A stretch of DNA of 15,197 bases from Chitinophagaceae bacterium UBA2789 (GCA_002352145.1 DEHX01000086.1:1-15197); one strand, 5' to 3'. Shown: positions 1-7,473, counted from the stretch's first letter. Program-made: numbers and translations. The notes: generated from the sequence alone by a model not told the origin.

Positions 1-67
1 TTTTTGTGGATATTGGGTATTGACCAAAAGACTGATATCAAGTAGCTTGAACTATAAATGACCTTCT

Positions 68-631
68 ATGAAAAAGTGTTTTGCATTCTTAATATTTATT
101 CCCGTGCTTATTTTAATCGCATCTTGTCGAGATGCGAACACTAAGACTGAAACCACTGATACCAATAACGTAATGAATAATCAAACTGATTCAACTGGAC
201 GGAGTTCAGTTACAAACGTACATGATGTGGTAAACGAAAAAAAATCAACAGCACCCGGCAATATCGTTGTCAGAGAAATGCCTAACGAAATTCTTGCTAA
301 CATTGATCAGCACCTGATCAGTAAGGTTAGTTTTTCCGATCCGCCAGTCGGTGGCGGCATTAATAACGGAATCGTAACCATCAGGAATACCCTGCCTGAT
401 GTCACTTTTCAAAAAGTCATTGTGGAAGTAAGCATCCTGACTGAATCAAATGAAGAATACCGGGCTGATTACTACACATTTCAAAATGTAGAACCCGGTG
501 ACAGCAAATCAGCTAAAATGCCAAAGACCACCCGGGGTATTAAGGCTATATGCCATGTAATAAAAGTTAAGAGCAATGAGTTGACCAACGGTGAAATGAT
601 CCTTGTAGGCGATAAATTCTCACCCAGGTAA
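68..631 (+). CDS. Putative lipoprotein of unknown function, 187 aa
   Basis: The protein opens with a lipoprotein signal peptide: MKK, a hydrophobic stretch to about residue 17, then a lipobox IASC with the lipidated cysteine at residue 20. Residues 21-70 are a polar, Asn/Thr/Ser-rich linker. Residues about 90-187 look like a compact beta-sandwich, with alternating hydrophobic strands (GIVTIRN, FQKVIVEVSIL, YYTFQNVEPGD, KAICHVIKV). This resembles FxLYD-like or other immunoglobulin-like modules in general pattern only. It should sit in the periplasm or outer membrane. The start is the ATG directly before the Lys-Lys n-region. It converges with the leftward membrane-protein gene, with 18 bp between the stop codons. 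I do not recognise a family and assign no function. The CDS call is confident because of the signal peptide and length. Confidence 0.8.
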   Translation: MKKCFAFLIFIPVLILIASCRDANTKTETTDTNNVMNNQTDSTGRSSVTNVHDVVNEKKSTAPGNIVVREMPNEILANIDQHLISKVSFSDPPVGGGINNGIVTIRNTLPDVTFQKVIVEVSILTESNEEYRADYYTFQNVEPGDSKSAKMPKTTRGIKAICHVIKVKSNELTNGEMILVGDKFSPR

Positions 632-649
632 GGAATCTTTATACCTTCA

Positions 650-1075
650 CTAACTGAGGTTTTGAATAAACAACAGTATGAAAATAACGGCAAATGATAT
701 AAATAAGATGTTCATTAGCACCTCACCCATCTTAAAGATTGCTTTTCTCGGTATTTGATACATGGGATAATAGGCGAATTGTGTTACGACCTTTCCTGTC
801 CAGTATGCGGCAATCAAACCTGTAAGGGCAACTGCCAATCCAGTTTGATTCTTAAGGTCATCCGGTAACAATATTGCTATTAGTCCAAAGGAAAAATTTA
901 ATCCCTGGATATAACGGCCATACGTTTTAGCTATCTCCTGGTTCAGGGGTTTCAGTTTTAGAATATCATTATACCAGTCAAATACCACATGCCGTATATA
1001 GGGATAAATAATGGCTGTAAAAATTTGCCCGGCACCGCCGAGTATGATTAGCCAGTTGGGAATGGTGAGGTTCAT
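650..1075 (-). CDS. Small four-helix membrane protein downstream of ndh, 141 aa
   Basis: About four hydrophobic segments are visible, near residues 7-26, 52-70, 79-100 and 114-138. They are joined by short polar loops, including a Trp/Tyr/Lys-rich loop at 33-50. There is no cleavable signal peptide and no motif I can name. Its ATG lies three bases after the TAG stop of ndh, so the two genes are almost certainly cotranscribed and probably translationally coupled. No separate promoter fits between them. The pairing suggests a role at the membrane near the NADH dehydrogenase, such as an accessory or anchoring subunit, but that is inference from position only. It is read toward the lipoprotein gene. 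Confidence 0.8.
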   Translation of the reverse strand: MNLTIPNWLIILGGAGQIFTAIIYPYIRHVVFDWYNDILKLKPLNQEIAKTYGRYIQGLNFSFGLIAILLPDDLKNQTGLAVALTGLIAAYWTGKVVTQFAYYPMYQIPRKAIFKMGEVLMNILFISFAVIFILLFIQNLS

Positions 1076-1078
1076 GAT

Positions 1079-2359
1079 CTATTTTTTTTCTGGTTCTTTT
1101 CTGTTGAATTCCTTAAAGATCAGTCGCAGGTTCTGGTCATAAGTCACATAATTATAAAGCCAGTTGATAAATACAAAAAACCTGTTCTTTACACCAAGTA
1201 TCAGCATTAAGTGCAGGCTCATCCAGATCAACCAGGCAAAAAAGCCACTAAGGTGTAGCCGGGGTTTTGGAACGTCTACTACTGCCAGGTTTCGCCCAAC
1301 TGTTGCCATTGATCCTTTGTCACGGTAGGAAAACTGGTACAATCTCTCTGGGTTTGCTTTCTTTTCAATAAGCCGTAGATTACCGGCTATCAGGTCTGCT
1401 TGTTGAATGGCCACTGGCGCCACTTGAGGATGGCCATTGGGATAGCCATCAGTTTCCATGTAAGCAAGATCACCTAAGGCATAAATATTTGAATGACCCT
1501 GTACCCTGCATTGCCTGTCTACTTTAATTCTGTTTCCTCTCGCTATCAGAGAAATATCAATGCCATTGGGAATATTACCTTTAATGCCGGCTGCCCAAAT
1601 TACCGTTGATGAGGCAATGGTTTTGTCATCCTGCAAAACGACATTTTCTCCGTCATAATCTTTTACTAAGGTATTAGTGAGTAGTTTTACCCCTAGTTTA
1701 TTGAGGTAACCGGCCGATTTCGCTGAAGCTTTCTCACTCATGGAAGCAAGGGTCTTTGGGGATCCTTCAAGCAGGTAAATATTCATCCGGGAAAAATCAA
1801 GCTCCGGAAAATCTTTCGGCAGCACATATTTTTTCATTTCTGCAAGGGCGCCTGACACTTCCACCCCGGTTGGTCCACCTCCCACTACTACAATATTCAT
1901 CAATCGTTGCAGCGTAGATTCATCTTTGATTGTATGAGCATTCTCAAAAAGTTGCAATAATCTGTGCCTGATCTGCAAAGCCTCCACCGTGGATTTCATG
2001 GGAAATGCATGGTTCGCCAGTTGCTGGTTACCAAAGAAATTAGTGTCTGCTCCGGTAGCCAATACCAGCACATCGTAAAAAATCTCCTCTGAATCAGTAA
2101 TAACCTTATTTTCTCCTGGTTGCACCGCTTTCAGACTGGCCAGCCTGATACGTACATTTTTACTCTTCTGAAACACTTTACGTAAAGGGAATGAAATATT
2201 ACTGGCATCCAGACCTGCCGTTGCCACCTGGTAAAAAAGCGGCTGAAACTGGTGATAATTGAATCGGTCTATCAACACTATTTCAAAACCAGGTTTATTG
2301 CTGAGCTGGCGGGCCAGTCGTAAACCTCCAAAACCAGCTCCGGCGATAATTACTTTCAT
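1079..2359 (-). CDS. ndh: Type II NADH:quinone oxidoreductase (NDH-2)
   Basis: Single-subunit flavoprotein that passes electrons from NADH to membrane quinone without pumping ions. The FAD-binding Rossmann motif GAGFGG is at residues 7-12, with an acidic residue (D31) ending the second strand. It is followed by the NDH-2 signature YHQFQPLFYQVATAGL (35-50). A second dinucleotide fold, GGGPTGVEVSG, is at 160-170, with E198 ending its second strand, as expected for NADH preference. The FAD-contact motif ALGD is at 294-297, and the quinone-side APVAIQQ motif at 314-320. The C-terminal part (370-405) is hydrophobic and aromatic-rich, matching the amphipathic membrane anchor of NDH-2. At 426 aa its length is normal. 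A promoter-like TAAATTTG and a 24-bp palindrome lie directly upstream. The 4-helix membrane protein follows after three bases. Confidence 0.95.
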   Translation of the reverse strand: MKVIIAGAGFGGLRLARQLSNKPGFEIVLIDRFNYHQFQPLFYQVATAGLDASNISFPLRKVFQKSKNVRIRLASLKAVQPGENKVITDSEEIFYDVLVLATGADTNFFGNQQLANHAFPMKSTVEALQIRHRLLQLFENAHTIKDESTLQRLMNIVVVGGGPTGVEVSGALAEMKKYVLPKDFPELDFSRMNIYLLEGSPKTLASMSEKASAKSAGYLNKLGVKLLTNTLVKDYDGENVVLQDDKTIASSTVIWAAGIKGNIPNGIDISLIARGNRIKVDRQCRVQGHSNIYALGDLAYMETDGYPNGHPQVAPVAIQQADLIAGNLRLIEKKANPERLYQFSYRDKGSMATVGRNLAVVDVPKPRLHLSGFFAWLIWMSLHLMLILGVKNRFFVFINWLYNYVTYDQNLRLIFKEFNRKEPEKK

Positions 2360-2360
2360 G

Positions 2361-2370
2361 ATCGTACGAT
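2361..2370. repeat. 10-bp palindrome in the ndh leader
   Basis: ATCGTACGAT is self-complementary and ends one base before the ndh start codon, inside the predicted short leader. A palindrome this short is expected by chance several times in 15 kb, so it is recorded only for its position. Confidence 0.25.
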
Positions 2371-2379
2371 TTTACATCA

Positions 2380-2411
2380 CAAATTTACATTATTTTCAAT
2401 AATTATTGAAA
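2380..2411 (-). promoter_or_regulatory. Predicted ndh promoter (Bacteroidota type)
   Basis: On the minus strand a perfect -7 box TAAATTTG (plus coordinates 2387 to 2380) matches TAnnTTTG. Twenty bases upstream lies TTTC (2411 to 2408), a 3-of-4 match to the -33 box TTTG. The -7 box ends 20 bp before the ndh ATG, giving a leader of roughly 15 nt. The -33 box and most of the spacer fall inside the 24-bp palindrome, so a protein bound there would compete with or contact RNA polymerase. Confidence 0.5.
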
Positions 2412-2414
2412 ATA
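2391..2414. promoter_or_regulatory. Perfect 24-bp palindrome, candidate operator for ndh
   Basis: The half-site TATTTTCAATAA is followed at once by its exact reverse complement, with no mismatch and no spacer. It lies in the 108-bp gap between the end of serA and the start of ndh, over the predicted ndh -33 region. It consists almost only of A and T. No T-tract follows on the ndh-reading strand, so it does not look like a terminator. It does not match the Rex consensus (TTGTGA-N6-TCACAA) or the FNR/CRP consensus. Binding by a homodimeric regulator is an inference. Confidence 0.5.
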
Positions 2415-2467
2415 TAGGAATATTTATTTAGAAAATATCGCTCAAGCTTTTCAAAGAAGTACGCCGG

Positions 2468-3706
2468 TCAATATAATAGCCTTACTTTAATAGTATGTTT
2501 TACCTCCCTTAGCAGGTGCAGGGCATGCGCAGATATATTTTTGTCTACATCCAGAACCACATAACCGATTTCATCATTTGTTTTTAGGTATTGTCCTAGT
2601 ATGTTAATCCTATTCTTGGAAAGGCGGGTATTTATTTCGGAAAGCACTCCGGGTACATTTGCATGTATGTGCAGGATCCGGTGGCTTCCTTCCTGGGGAG
2701 GCAAGGCCAAAGCAGGAACCGTATGAGAGCCAAACGTAATTCCTTTTTCCAGGTAATTGAACAACTTGACACTTACATCGTCCCCGATATTTTGTTGTGC
2801 CTCCTCAGTAGATCCGCCAATATGCGGAGTAAGTATTACGTTAGGCAGGTCTTGTAAAGGAGACTGGAAGCGGTCGCCGTTTTTCTCAGGCTCCCATGGA
2901 AAAACATCAACGGCAGCGCCGCCAATATGACCTTCAAGGATATGTTTACGTAAGGCTTCAAGGTCCACCACCTCTCCCCTTGCGTAGTTTATCAGTATGC
3001 CTCCTTTTTTAAAATATTTGAGGCTGTTCTTATTGATTAGGTTTTTGGTATGCGGCGTTTCCGGTACATGCAGCGTTACAATATCTGACCGGCCCAGCAA
3101 CTCTTTCATTGAACGGGCATCTTCTGCATTGCCTAAAGGGAGTTTTGTTTCCACATCATAGAAAAGAACTTTCATTCCCAATGATTCAGCCAGCACACTA
3201 ACCTGTGAGCCAATATTACCGTAACCAATAATTCCCAGGGTCTTGCCCCTCAACTCATAACTGCCTTTGGCTTCTTTCATCCAGATGCCTTCATGAGCGG
3301 CTTTATTCTTGTCCGGAATTTTTCTAATCAGCATTATAGATGCTCCAATCACCAGTTCGGCAACCGAACGGGTATTGGAATAAGGAGCATTAAATACCAC
3401 TACCCCATTTTTGGTTGCCTCTTTTAGGTCCACCTGGTTTACACCAATACAAAAACAACCAATAGCCTGTAGTTTTTTAGCAGCATCAAGAATCTTTTTT
3501 GTTACCTGCGTTTTGGAACGGATGCCTAATATGTGTACATCTTTTATTTCCTGGATCAACTGTTCTTCTGTCAATGCCCTGGAGATTTTCTCCACTTTAT
3601 CATATCCATGACGATGAAAATTCTTTACGGCTACATCACTGATATTCTCCAGAAACAGTATACGTATTTTTTCTTTGGGATAACTGGTATTGCCTGCCTT
3701 TGCCAT
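2468..3706 (-). CDS. serA: D-3-phosphoglycerate dehydrogenase with C-terminal ACT domain
   Basis: First step of phosphorylated serine biosynthesis: oxidation of 3-phosphoglycerate to 3-phosphohydroxypyruvate with NAD. At 412 aa it is the size of the E. coli-type enzyme and lacks the longer intervening domain. The nucleotide fold GIIGYGNIGSQV is at 158-169 with D184 for the ribose hydroxyls. The catalytic trio is R243 (YARGEVVD), E272 (VFPWEPE) and H295 (TPHIGGST). The ACT domain spans about 342-412 (HIHANVPGVL) and ends ARLLY-like in VRLLY. H348, N350 and N368 align with the residues that bind inhibitory serine in the E. coli enzyme, so feedback inhibition is probably kept. A TATATTTG box lies four bases before the ATG. 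There is no serC or serB next to it in this window. Confidence 0.95.
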   Translation of the reverse strand: MAKAGNTSYPKEKIRILFLENISDVAVKNFHRHGYDKVEKISRALTEEQLIQEIKDVHILGIRSKTQVTKKILDAAKKLQAIGCFCIGVNQVDLKEATKNGVVVFNAPYSNTRSVAELVIGASIMLIRKIPDKNKAAHEGIWMKEAKGSYELRGKTLGIIGYGNIGSQVSVLAESLGMKVLFYDVETKLPLGNAEDARSMKELLGRSDIVTLHVPETPHTKNLINKNSLKYFKKGGILINYARGEVVDLEALRKHILEGHIGGAAVDVFPWEPEKNGDRFQSPLQDLPNVILTPHIGGSTEEAQQNIGDDVSVKLFNYLEKGITFGSHTVPALALPPQEGSHRILHIHANVPGVLSEINTRLSKNRINILGQYLKTNDEIGYVVLDVDKNISAHALHLLREVKHTIKVRLLY

Positions 3707-3710
3707 ACTG

Positions 3711-3718
3711 CAAATATA
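3711..3718 (-). promoter_or_regulatory. -7 box just upstream of serA
   Basis: The minus strand reads TATATTTG, a perfect TAnnTTTG, and only CAGT separates it from the serA ATG. If it is used, transcription would begin at or within a few bases of the start codon, giving an almost leaderless mRNA. No good -33 TTTG is present 19-21 bp upstream, so the call is moderate. Confidence 0.35.
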
Positions 3719-3841
3719 CTAATGTGACCCTTGGGGTAACCAGATTATTGACTCACTTTAACTGATTTAAATTATTATTGCTTAGCCTCTTTTATCAAGG
3801 TCTGGGGAAAAGTAACGATACTAACGGATGATAGCAGCCTC

Positions 3842-3849
3842 TATTTTTG
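3842..3849 (+). promoter_or_regulatory. -7-like box before the beta-lactamase-fold gene
   Basis: TATTTTTG fits TAnnTTTG. No -33 partner is visible at the usual spacing. If used, transcription would start near 3854. That would exclude the TTG at 3847, which lies inside the box, and leave the TTG at 3865 as the first usable start. Confidence 0.3.
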
Positions 3850-3864
3850 TTTAAACTGCATTTT

Positions 3865-5139
3865 TTGAAGACAATACTTCCACTAACCATTTTATTAGTC
3901 GTTTTTTTTGCCTGTAATTCCACTTCGGTGAAAAAAAAACCGGAGGATGATTCGTTGCAATATTACCCAATGACTCCGCAAAAGATGGAGCAGCAGGAGT
4001 TCAGGCAATATTATCGCAGGCTGAGTGAGTTTTTCGATACCAGTCTTCTGCGGTCAGGATTTAATGGCGGTGTATTGGTCGCAAAAAATGGCAATATCCT
4101 GTATGAAAAATATTCAGGGAAAGTTGATATCCGGAAATCAGATTCGATTACTGCCAGCACATCTTTTCATATTGCATCTACCAGCAAAACTTTCACAGGC
4201 ATAGCCACTCTCCGGCTTGTTCAGGAAGGCAAACTTTCCCTGTCGGATACTATGAATAAATTCTTTCCCGGTTTCCCCTATACCGGCATTACAGTGAAAA
4301 TGTTGCTAAACCACCGAAGCGGCCTTCCCAATTATCTCTACTTTATGAGTAATAATAAATGGGGTATTCTTCCGGATGGTAAATGGAACAAACAAATGGC
4401 CACCAACCGTGACATGCTCAACATGCTTATTGAAAAGAAACCAAATGTTACCGGCAGGCCGGATGGAAAGTTCACCTATTCAAATACTAACTATGCATTA
4501 TTGGCACTCATCATCGAAGAAGTAACCGGTAAATCTTATCCCGTATACATGAAAGAGAAGTTCTTTATTCCCCTGCAAATGAACAATACTTTTGTATTTA
4601 CGCTAAAAGATACACTTACAGCTACACCTTCATTTACCACAACGGGTACTTACTGGAATAATGATTTCCTGGATGCCACTTACGGCGACAAAAATATTTA
4701 TTCTACCCCGCAGGATTTATTGAAATGGGATCAGGCATTATACACCAACCAGGTACTGGAGCAATCCTGGCTTGATTCTGCTTTCAAAGCCTATAGTTTT
4801 GAGAAACCCGGTATTCATAATTATGGACTTGGCTGGCGTTTGCAATTACTCCCCAATGGTAAAAAAGTGATTTACCATTTTGGAAAGTGGCATGGCAATA
4901 ATGCGGCCTTTGCCCGACTTCCTGATGAAAAGGCCACCGTTATCATTCTTGGCAACCGATTCAACAGGAACATTTATAATGCAGCACATCTCTGTTACGA
5001 TATTTTCGGAGATTATATGCAGCGCCGCCAGACAGAAACAGATGATAGTCCTGAATCAACGGATAAAACTCCTCCTGCTGCAACAAAAGAATCAAAGAAG
5101 GCTACTTCCACAAAACCAGCTACTAAAAAGAAAGAATAA
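3865..5139 (+). CDS. Lipid-anchored serine hydrolase of the beta-lactamase (class C / PBP-like) family
   Basis: Serine hydrolase of the beta-lactamase/DD-peptidase fold, probably acting on peptides, esters or D-amino-acid compounds in the periplasm. The substrate cannot be read from sequence. Counting from the TTG at 3865, the lipobox is FFAC with the lipidated cysteine at residue 17. The nucleophile motif SxxK is S105-T-S-K108, the second motif is Y205-S-N207, and the third is the HxG form, H338-F-G340. Residues about 389-424 form a low-complexity Lys/Thr/Ala/Pro tail. No in-frame ATG exists between the upstream stop (3832) and the signal peptide. TTG codons at 3847 and 3865 are the options, and 3865 gives a classic MKT-type signal peptide. 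The nnr gene follows 41 bp later and may be cotranscribed. True antibiotic hydrolysis is unlikely but not excluded. Confidence 0.88.
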   Translation: MKTILPLTILLVVFFACNSTSVKKKPEDDSLQYYPMTPQKMEQQEFRQYYRRLSEFFDTSLLRSGFNGGVLVAKNGNILYEKYSGKVDIRKSDSITASTSFHIASTSKTFTGIATLRLVQEGKLSLSDTMNKFFPGFPYTGITVKMLLNHRSGLPNYLYFMSNNKWGILPDGKWNKQMATNRDMLNMLIEKKPNVTGRPDGKFTYSNTNYALLALIIEEVTGKSYPVYMKEKFFIPLQMNNTFVFTLKDTLTATPSFTTTGTYWNNDFLDATYGDKNIYSTPQDLLKWDQALYTNQVLEQSWLDSAFKAYSFEKPGIHNYGLGWRLQLLPNGKKVIYHFGKWHGNNAAFARLPDEKATVIILGNRFNRNIYNAAHLCYDIFGDYMQRRQTETDDSPESTDKTPPAATKESKKATSTKPATKKKE

Positions 5140-5180
5140 ATCATTCTTTTTCCCGATTTTCTTTGCCAACTTTATAGCAA

Positions 5181-6689
5181 ATGAAAATTCTTTCAGCAGA
5201 ACAAATAAGGCAATGGGACCAATTTACCATTGAAGAGGAGCCAATTGCATCCATCGATCTGATGGAAAGAGCAGCTCAAAAATGTACAGACTGGCTATGT
5301 GAACGGTTCCCGGAAACTTCTTCTTTTAGCATTTTTTGCGGAAAGGGCAACAATGGTGGCGATGGTCTGGCAATAGCCCGTCAGTTATTGGATAGAAATT
5401 ATCTTGTGTCCGTATTCATCCTCGAATTTGGTCATAAAGGAACCAATGATTTTCAAATTAACCTTGCCAGGTTACATAAATTGTCCCAGGCGGATATCCA
5501 TTTTATTCAAACTGAAGAGCACTTTCATTCTTTCAATAAAGGAACGATTATCATTGATGCCATTTATGGTACCGGTCTCAACCGGCCCCTGGAAGGGGTA
5601 ACAGCCAACCTGGTACAACATATCAATAATTCCGGGTGTGAAATTGTTTCCATTGATATACCAAGTGGTTTATTTACAGATCATTCCTCTAAGGGAAATG
5701 TGATGATTCATGCCGGGCATATACTCACCTTTCAATGCTATAAACCTGCTTTCTTTTTTGCAGAAAATGATGCAGCGATTGACCAAGTCCATTTATTGGA
5801 CATAGGTCTGCATCAGCAATTTTTAGAACAGATCTCAACAAATTATGAATTTGTCGATGACAAACTGGTTCATGCTCTTTATAGGCCAAGAAAGAAGTTC
5901 TCGCATAAAGGCCATTTTGGCCATGCACTCATTATTGCAGGCAGCTATGGTAAAATTGGTGCAGCAGTGCTGGCAACAAAAGCATGCCTGAGGAGCGGTG
6001 CTGGTTTAGTTACTTCACATATCCCCTCTTCAGGGTATACAATTATGCAGGATTCCGTTCCCGAAGCCATGGTGATGACAGACTTCAATTCATCTTTTGT
6101 TACAAAACTGTCTGAAACGCCTGACAGATTTAAAGCTATAGGTATTGGGCCGGGTATTGGTAACGCCAAAGAGAGCAGAGATTTATTATTTGATATTTTC
6201 AATTCTTATGAACAACCGCTGGTTGCCGATGCTGATGCGTTGAATTTAATGGCAAGTGAACCAGAACTGTTACGTTTACTACCTGCTAAGTCCATACTAA
6301 CGCCACATCCAAAAGAGTTTGAAAGACTTTTTGGTACGACTGAAAATGAGTTTGAAAGGTTGGAAAAGGCTAAGCAAAAATCAGCCGAATTCAATTGCGT
6401 TATTGTTTTGAAAGGACATCATACTGCAATCACACTGCCCAACGGTACTATATTCTTTAATTCAACTGGCAATCCCGGAATGGCCACAGCCGGCAGCGGT
6501 GATGTGCTTACAGGTATACTCACTGGGTTGCTGGCGCAAGGTTACAGTTCTTTTTCAGCAGCAATTTTAGGCGTATATCTTCACGGTGCCGCAGGGGATC
6601 TTGCTGCAAAACAAAATTCTATGGAAGCCATGGTGGCCGGGGATATTATTAACAATCTTGGAAACGCCTTTCTTTCCTTAAAAGATTAA
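5181..6689 (+). CDS. nnr: Bifunctional NAD(P)H-hydrate epimerase / ADP-dependent NAD(P)H-hydrate dehydratase
   Basis: Cytoplasmic repair enzyme. The N-terminal domain interconverts the R and S epimers of hydrated NAD(P)H, and the C-terminal domain dehydrates the S form using ADP, regenerating NAD(P)H. The epimerase domain (about 1-215) shows GKGNNGGDGL at 54-63, the catalytic-region Asp D126 in IIDAIYGTGL, and PSG at 161-163. The ribokinase-like dehydratase domain (about 230-500) shows KGHFGHALIIAGS (243-255), GPGIG (323-327), DADALN (350-355), TPHPKEFERL (374-383), KGHHT (411-415) and NPGMATAGSGDVLTGI (431-446). At 502 aa both domains are complete. The ATG is preceded by a TTTCTTTG box at 5158-5165, one mismatch from TAnnTTTG, so it may have its own promoter besides read-through from the upstream gene. 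Its TAA abuts the stop codon of the convergent gene. Confidence 0.95.
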   Translation: MKILSAEQIRQWDQFTIEEEPIASIDLMERAAQKCTDWLCERFPETSSFSIFCGKGNNGGDGLAIARQLLDRNYLVSVFILEFGHKGTNDFQINLARLHKLSQADIHFIQTEEHFHSFNKGTIIIDAIYGTGLNRPLEGVTANLVQHINNSGCEIVSIDIPSGLFTDHSSKGNVMIHAGHILTFQCYKPAFFFAENDAAIDQVHLLDIGLHQQFLEQISTNYEFVDDKLVHALYRPRKKFSHKGHFGHALIIAGSYGKIGAAVLATKACLRSGAGLVTSHIPSSGYTIMQDSVPEAMVMTDFNSSFVTKLSETPDRFKAIGIGPGIGNAKESRDLLFDIFNSYEQPLVADADALNLMASEPELLRLLPAKSILTPHPKEFERLFGTTENEFERLEKAKQKSAEFNCVIVLKGHHTAITLPNGTIFFNSTGNPGMATAGSGDVLTGILTGLLAQGYSSFSAAILGVYLHGAAGDLAAKQNSMEAMVAGDIINNLGNAFLSLKD

Positions 6690-7289
6690 TCACTTTCCCG
6701 TCATAAAAGTATTGGTCCAGTTTCGGGATTTGGTCTTTCTGTCAGCAGAAAAAAACTCATTACTATAGATCTTATTATATGCCAGCGTATAGGCTTCCCT
6801 GTATTTCTTAAAGTATGAGTTATAATAATAGGGGTCAAAAATGGTACGGGTTTCCAGGATCTTTCTTACCCATTCATTGGCCTGCTTTTGGCGTTCGCTT
6901 TCAAAAAACACACCGCTATACATGTAATTGAAAGCAATATGATACAAATCATCATACCATGATGTCAGCGATTTACTGCCTGCATATACTGTAAGCCCAT
7001 TTCGGATACCTGCACCGGCCCAATCTGCAGCCTTTTGTTTTCGTTCACTTTCAAAGAAAACATCTGAGTATAATTCATTGAAAGCAAAATTATAAGCACT
7101 GATGAATTCACTTTTTACATCAGTATTAAAATTGCCCTGAGAACCATAAAAGTTTGCACTGTCAGCATTTATCCATGTTCCGTTGGGAAAGACAATAATA
7201 CGCAGCCCGTTGGCTGTAATGGCTGTTGTTTGTGAATAAACGATAAAAGATGCTCCAATAAGAACGAGGAAAATGGTTAGTTTTTTCAT
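6690..7289 (-). CDS. Secreted protein with three 25-residue helical repeats, function unknown
   Basis: Residues 1-20 form a cleavable Sec signal peptide ending VYSQ. Residues 21-42 (AITANGLRIIVFPNGTW) resemble the short N-terminal xGxxVxxxxDGTW module seen on many Bacteroidota secreted proteins. The rest holds three related segments at residues 66-90, 116-140 and 167-191, spaced 50 and 51 residues apart. They share Y-x-x-A-[FY]-N-x-x-Y-S-x-x-F-F-x-x-x-R-x-x-x-x-x-x-W. They are probably helical hairpins and lie in the periplasm or outside the cell. The family is not one I recognise, and no catalytic motif is seen. The gene converges on nnr with stop codons touching, and diverges from hppA across 266 bp. 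The start is supported by the signal peptide. Confidence 0.85.
   Translation of the reverse strand: MKKLTIFLVLIGASFIVYSQTTAITANGLRIIVFPNGTWINADSANFYGSQGNFNTDVKSEFISAYNFAFNELYSDVFFESERKQKAADWAGAGIRNGLTVYAGSKSLTSWYDDLYHIAFNYMYSGVFFESERQKQANEWVRKILETRTIFDPYYYNSYFKKYREAYTLAYNKIYSNEFFSADRKTKSRNWTNTFMTGK
6717..7094 (-). repeat. Three-copy coding repeat, period about 150 bp
   Basis: The coding segments 7094-7020, 6944-6870 and 6791-6717 (minus strand) encode the three copies of the Y..A.N..YS..FF...R......W motif. Copies 1 and 2 are the closest, sharing YSxVFFESER and AFN. Copy 3 is more diverged (AYNKIYSNEFFSADR). This indicates internal duplication, with the first two copies separating last. Confidence 0.75.
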
Positions 7290-7352
7290 GAGTAATGTTT
7301 ATAGTCTAAAATAACGGTTTATGATAAGTCAGCCCATTCTTGACGGCCGGAT

Positions 7353-7372
7353 GTTTGGCTTGGTTGCCAAAC
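7353..7372. promoter_or_regulatory. Inverted repeat GTTTGGC-N6-GCCAAAC between divergent genes
   Basis: Two perfect 7-bp arms flank TTGGTT, in the 266-bp region between the secreted repeat protein (leftward) and hppA (rightward). There is no T-tract, so it is not a terminator. The arm length and spacing suit an operator for a dimeric regulator of either gene, or an RNA hairpin. Apart from this and the box at 7466, I see nothing else certain in the gap. Confidence 0.35.
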
Positions 7373-7465
7373 TCGAATGCTAAAGTATATTCAACCAATG
7401 TCTTAGCCATAAATTTTTGCCTTAAACTATCCGCCGGGAACGTTATCGTGAAAGCCATTTTCCCC

Positions 7466-7473
7466 TATCTTTG
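7466..7473 (+). promoter_or_regulatory. -7 box for hppA
   Basis: TATCTTTG is a perfect TAnnTTTG on the hppA strand. It implies a leader of about 75 nt before the ATG at 7556. The -33 element at the right distance is poor (TTAT at 7443-7446). The leader also contains TTAATG-CAAT-CATTAA (7518-7533), a weak 6-bp hairpin. Confidence 0.4.

Noticed and set aside
1..67. Promoter for the first lipoprotein
   Set aside because: TTG near position 20 and TAGCTTGA at 43-50 have roughly the right spacing, but the -7 match is too poor to annotate.
631..650. Possible bidirectional terminator between the lipoprotein and the membrane-protein gene
   Set aside because: Only a 5-bp AGGTA/TACCT stem with an 11-base loop is visible and no T-run follows it.
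4880..5233. 117-residue plus-strand frame overlapping the ends of the hydrolase gene and nnr
   Set aside because: It is out of frame with two well-supported genes and made of Lys/Leu/Gln runs from the low-complexity tail.
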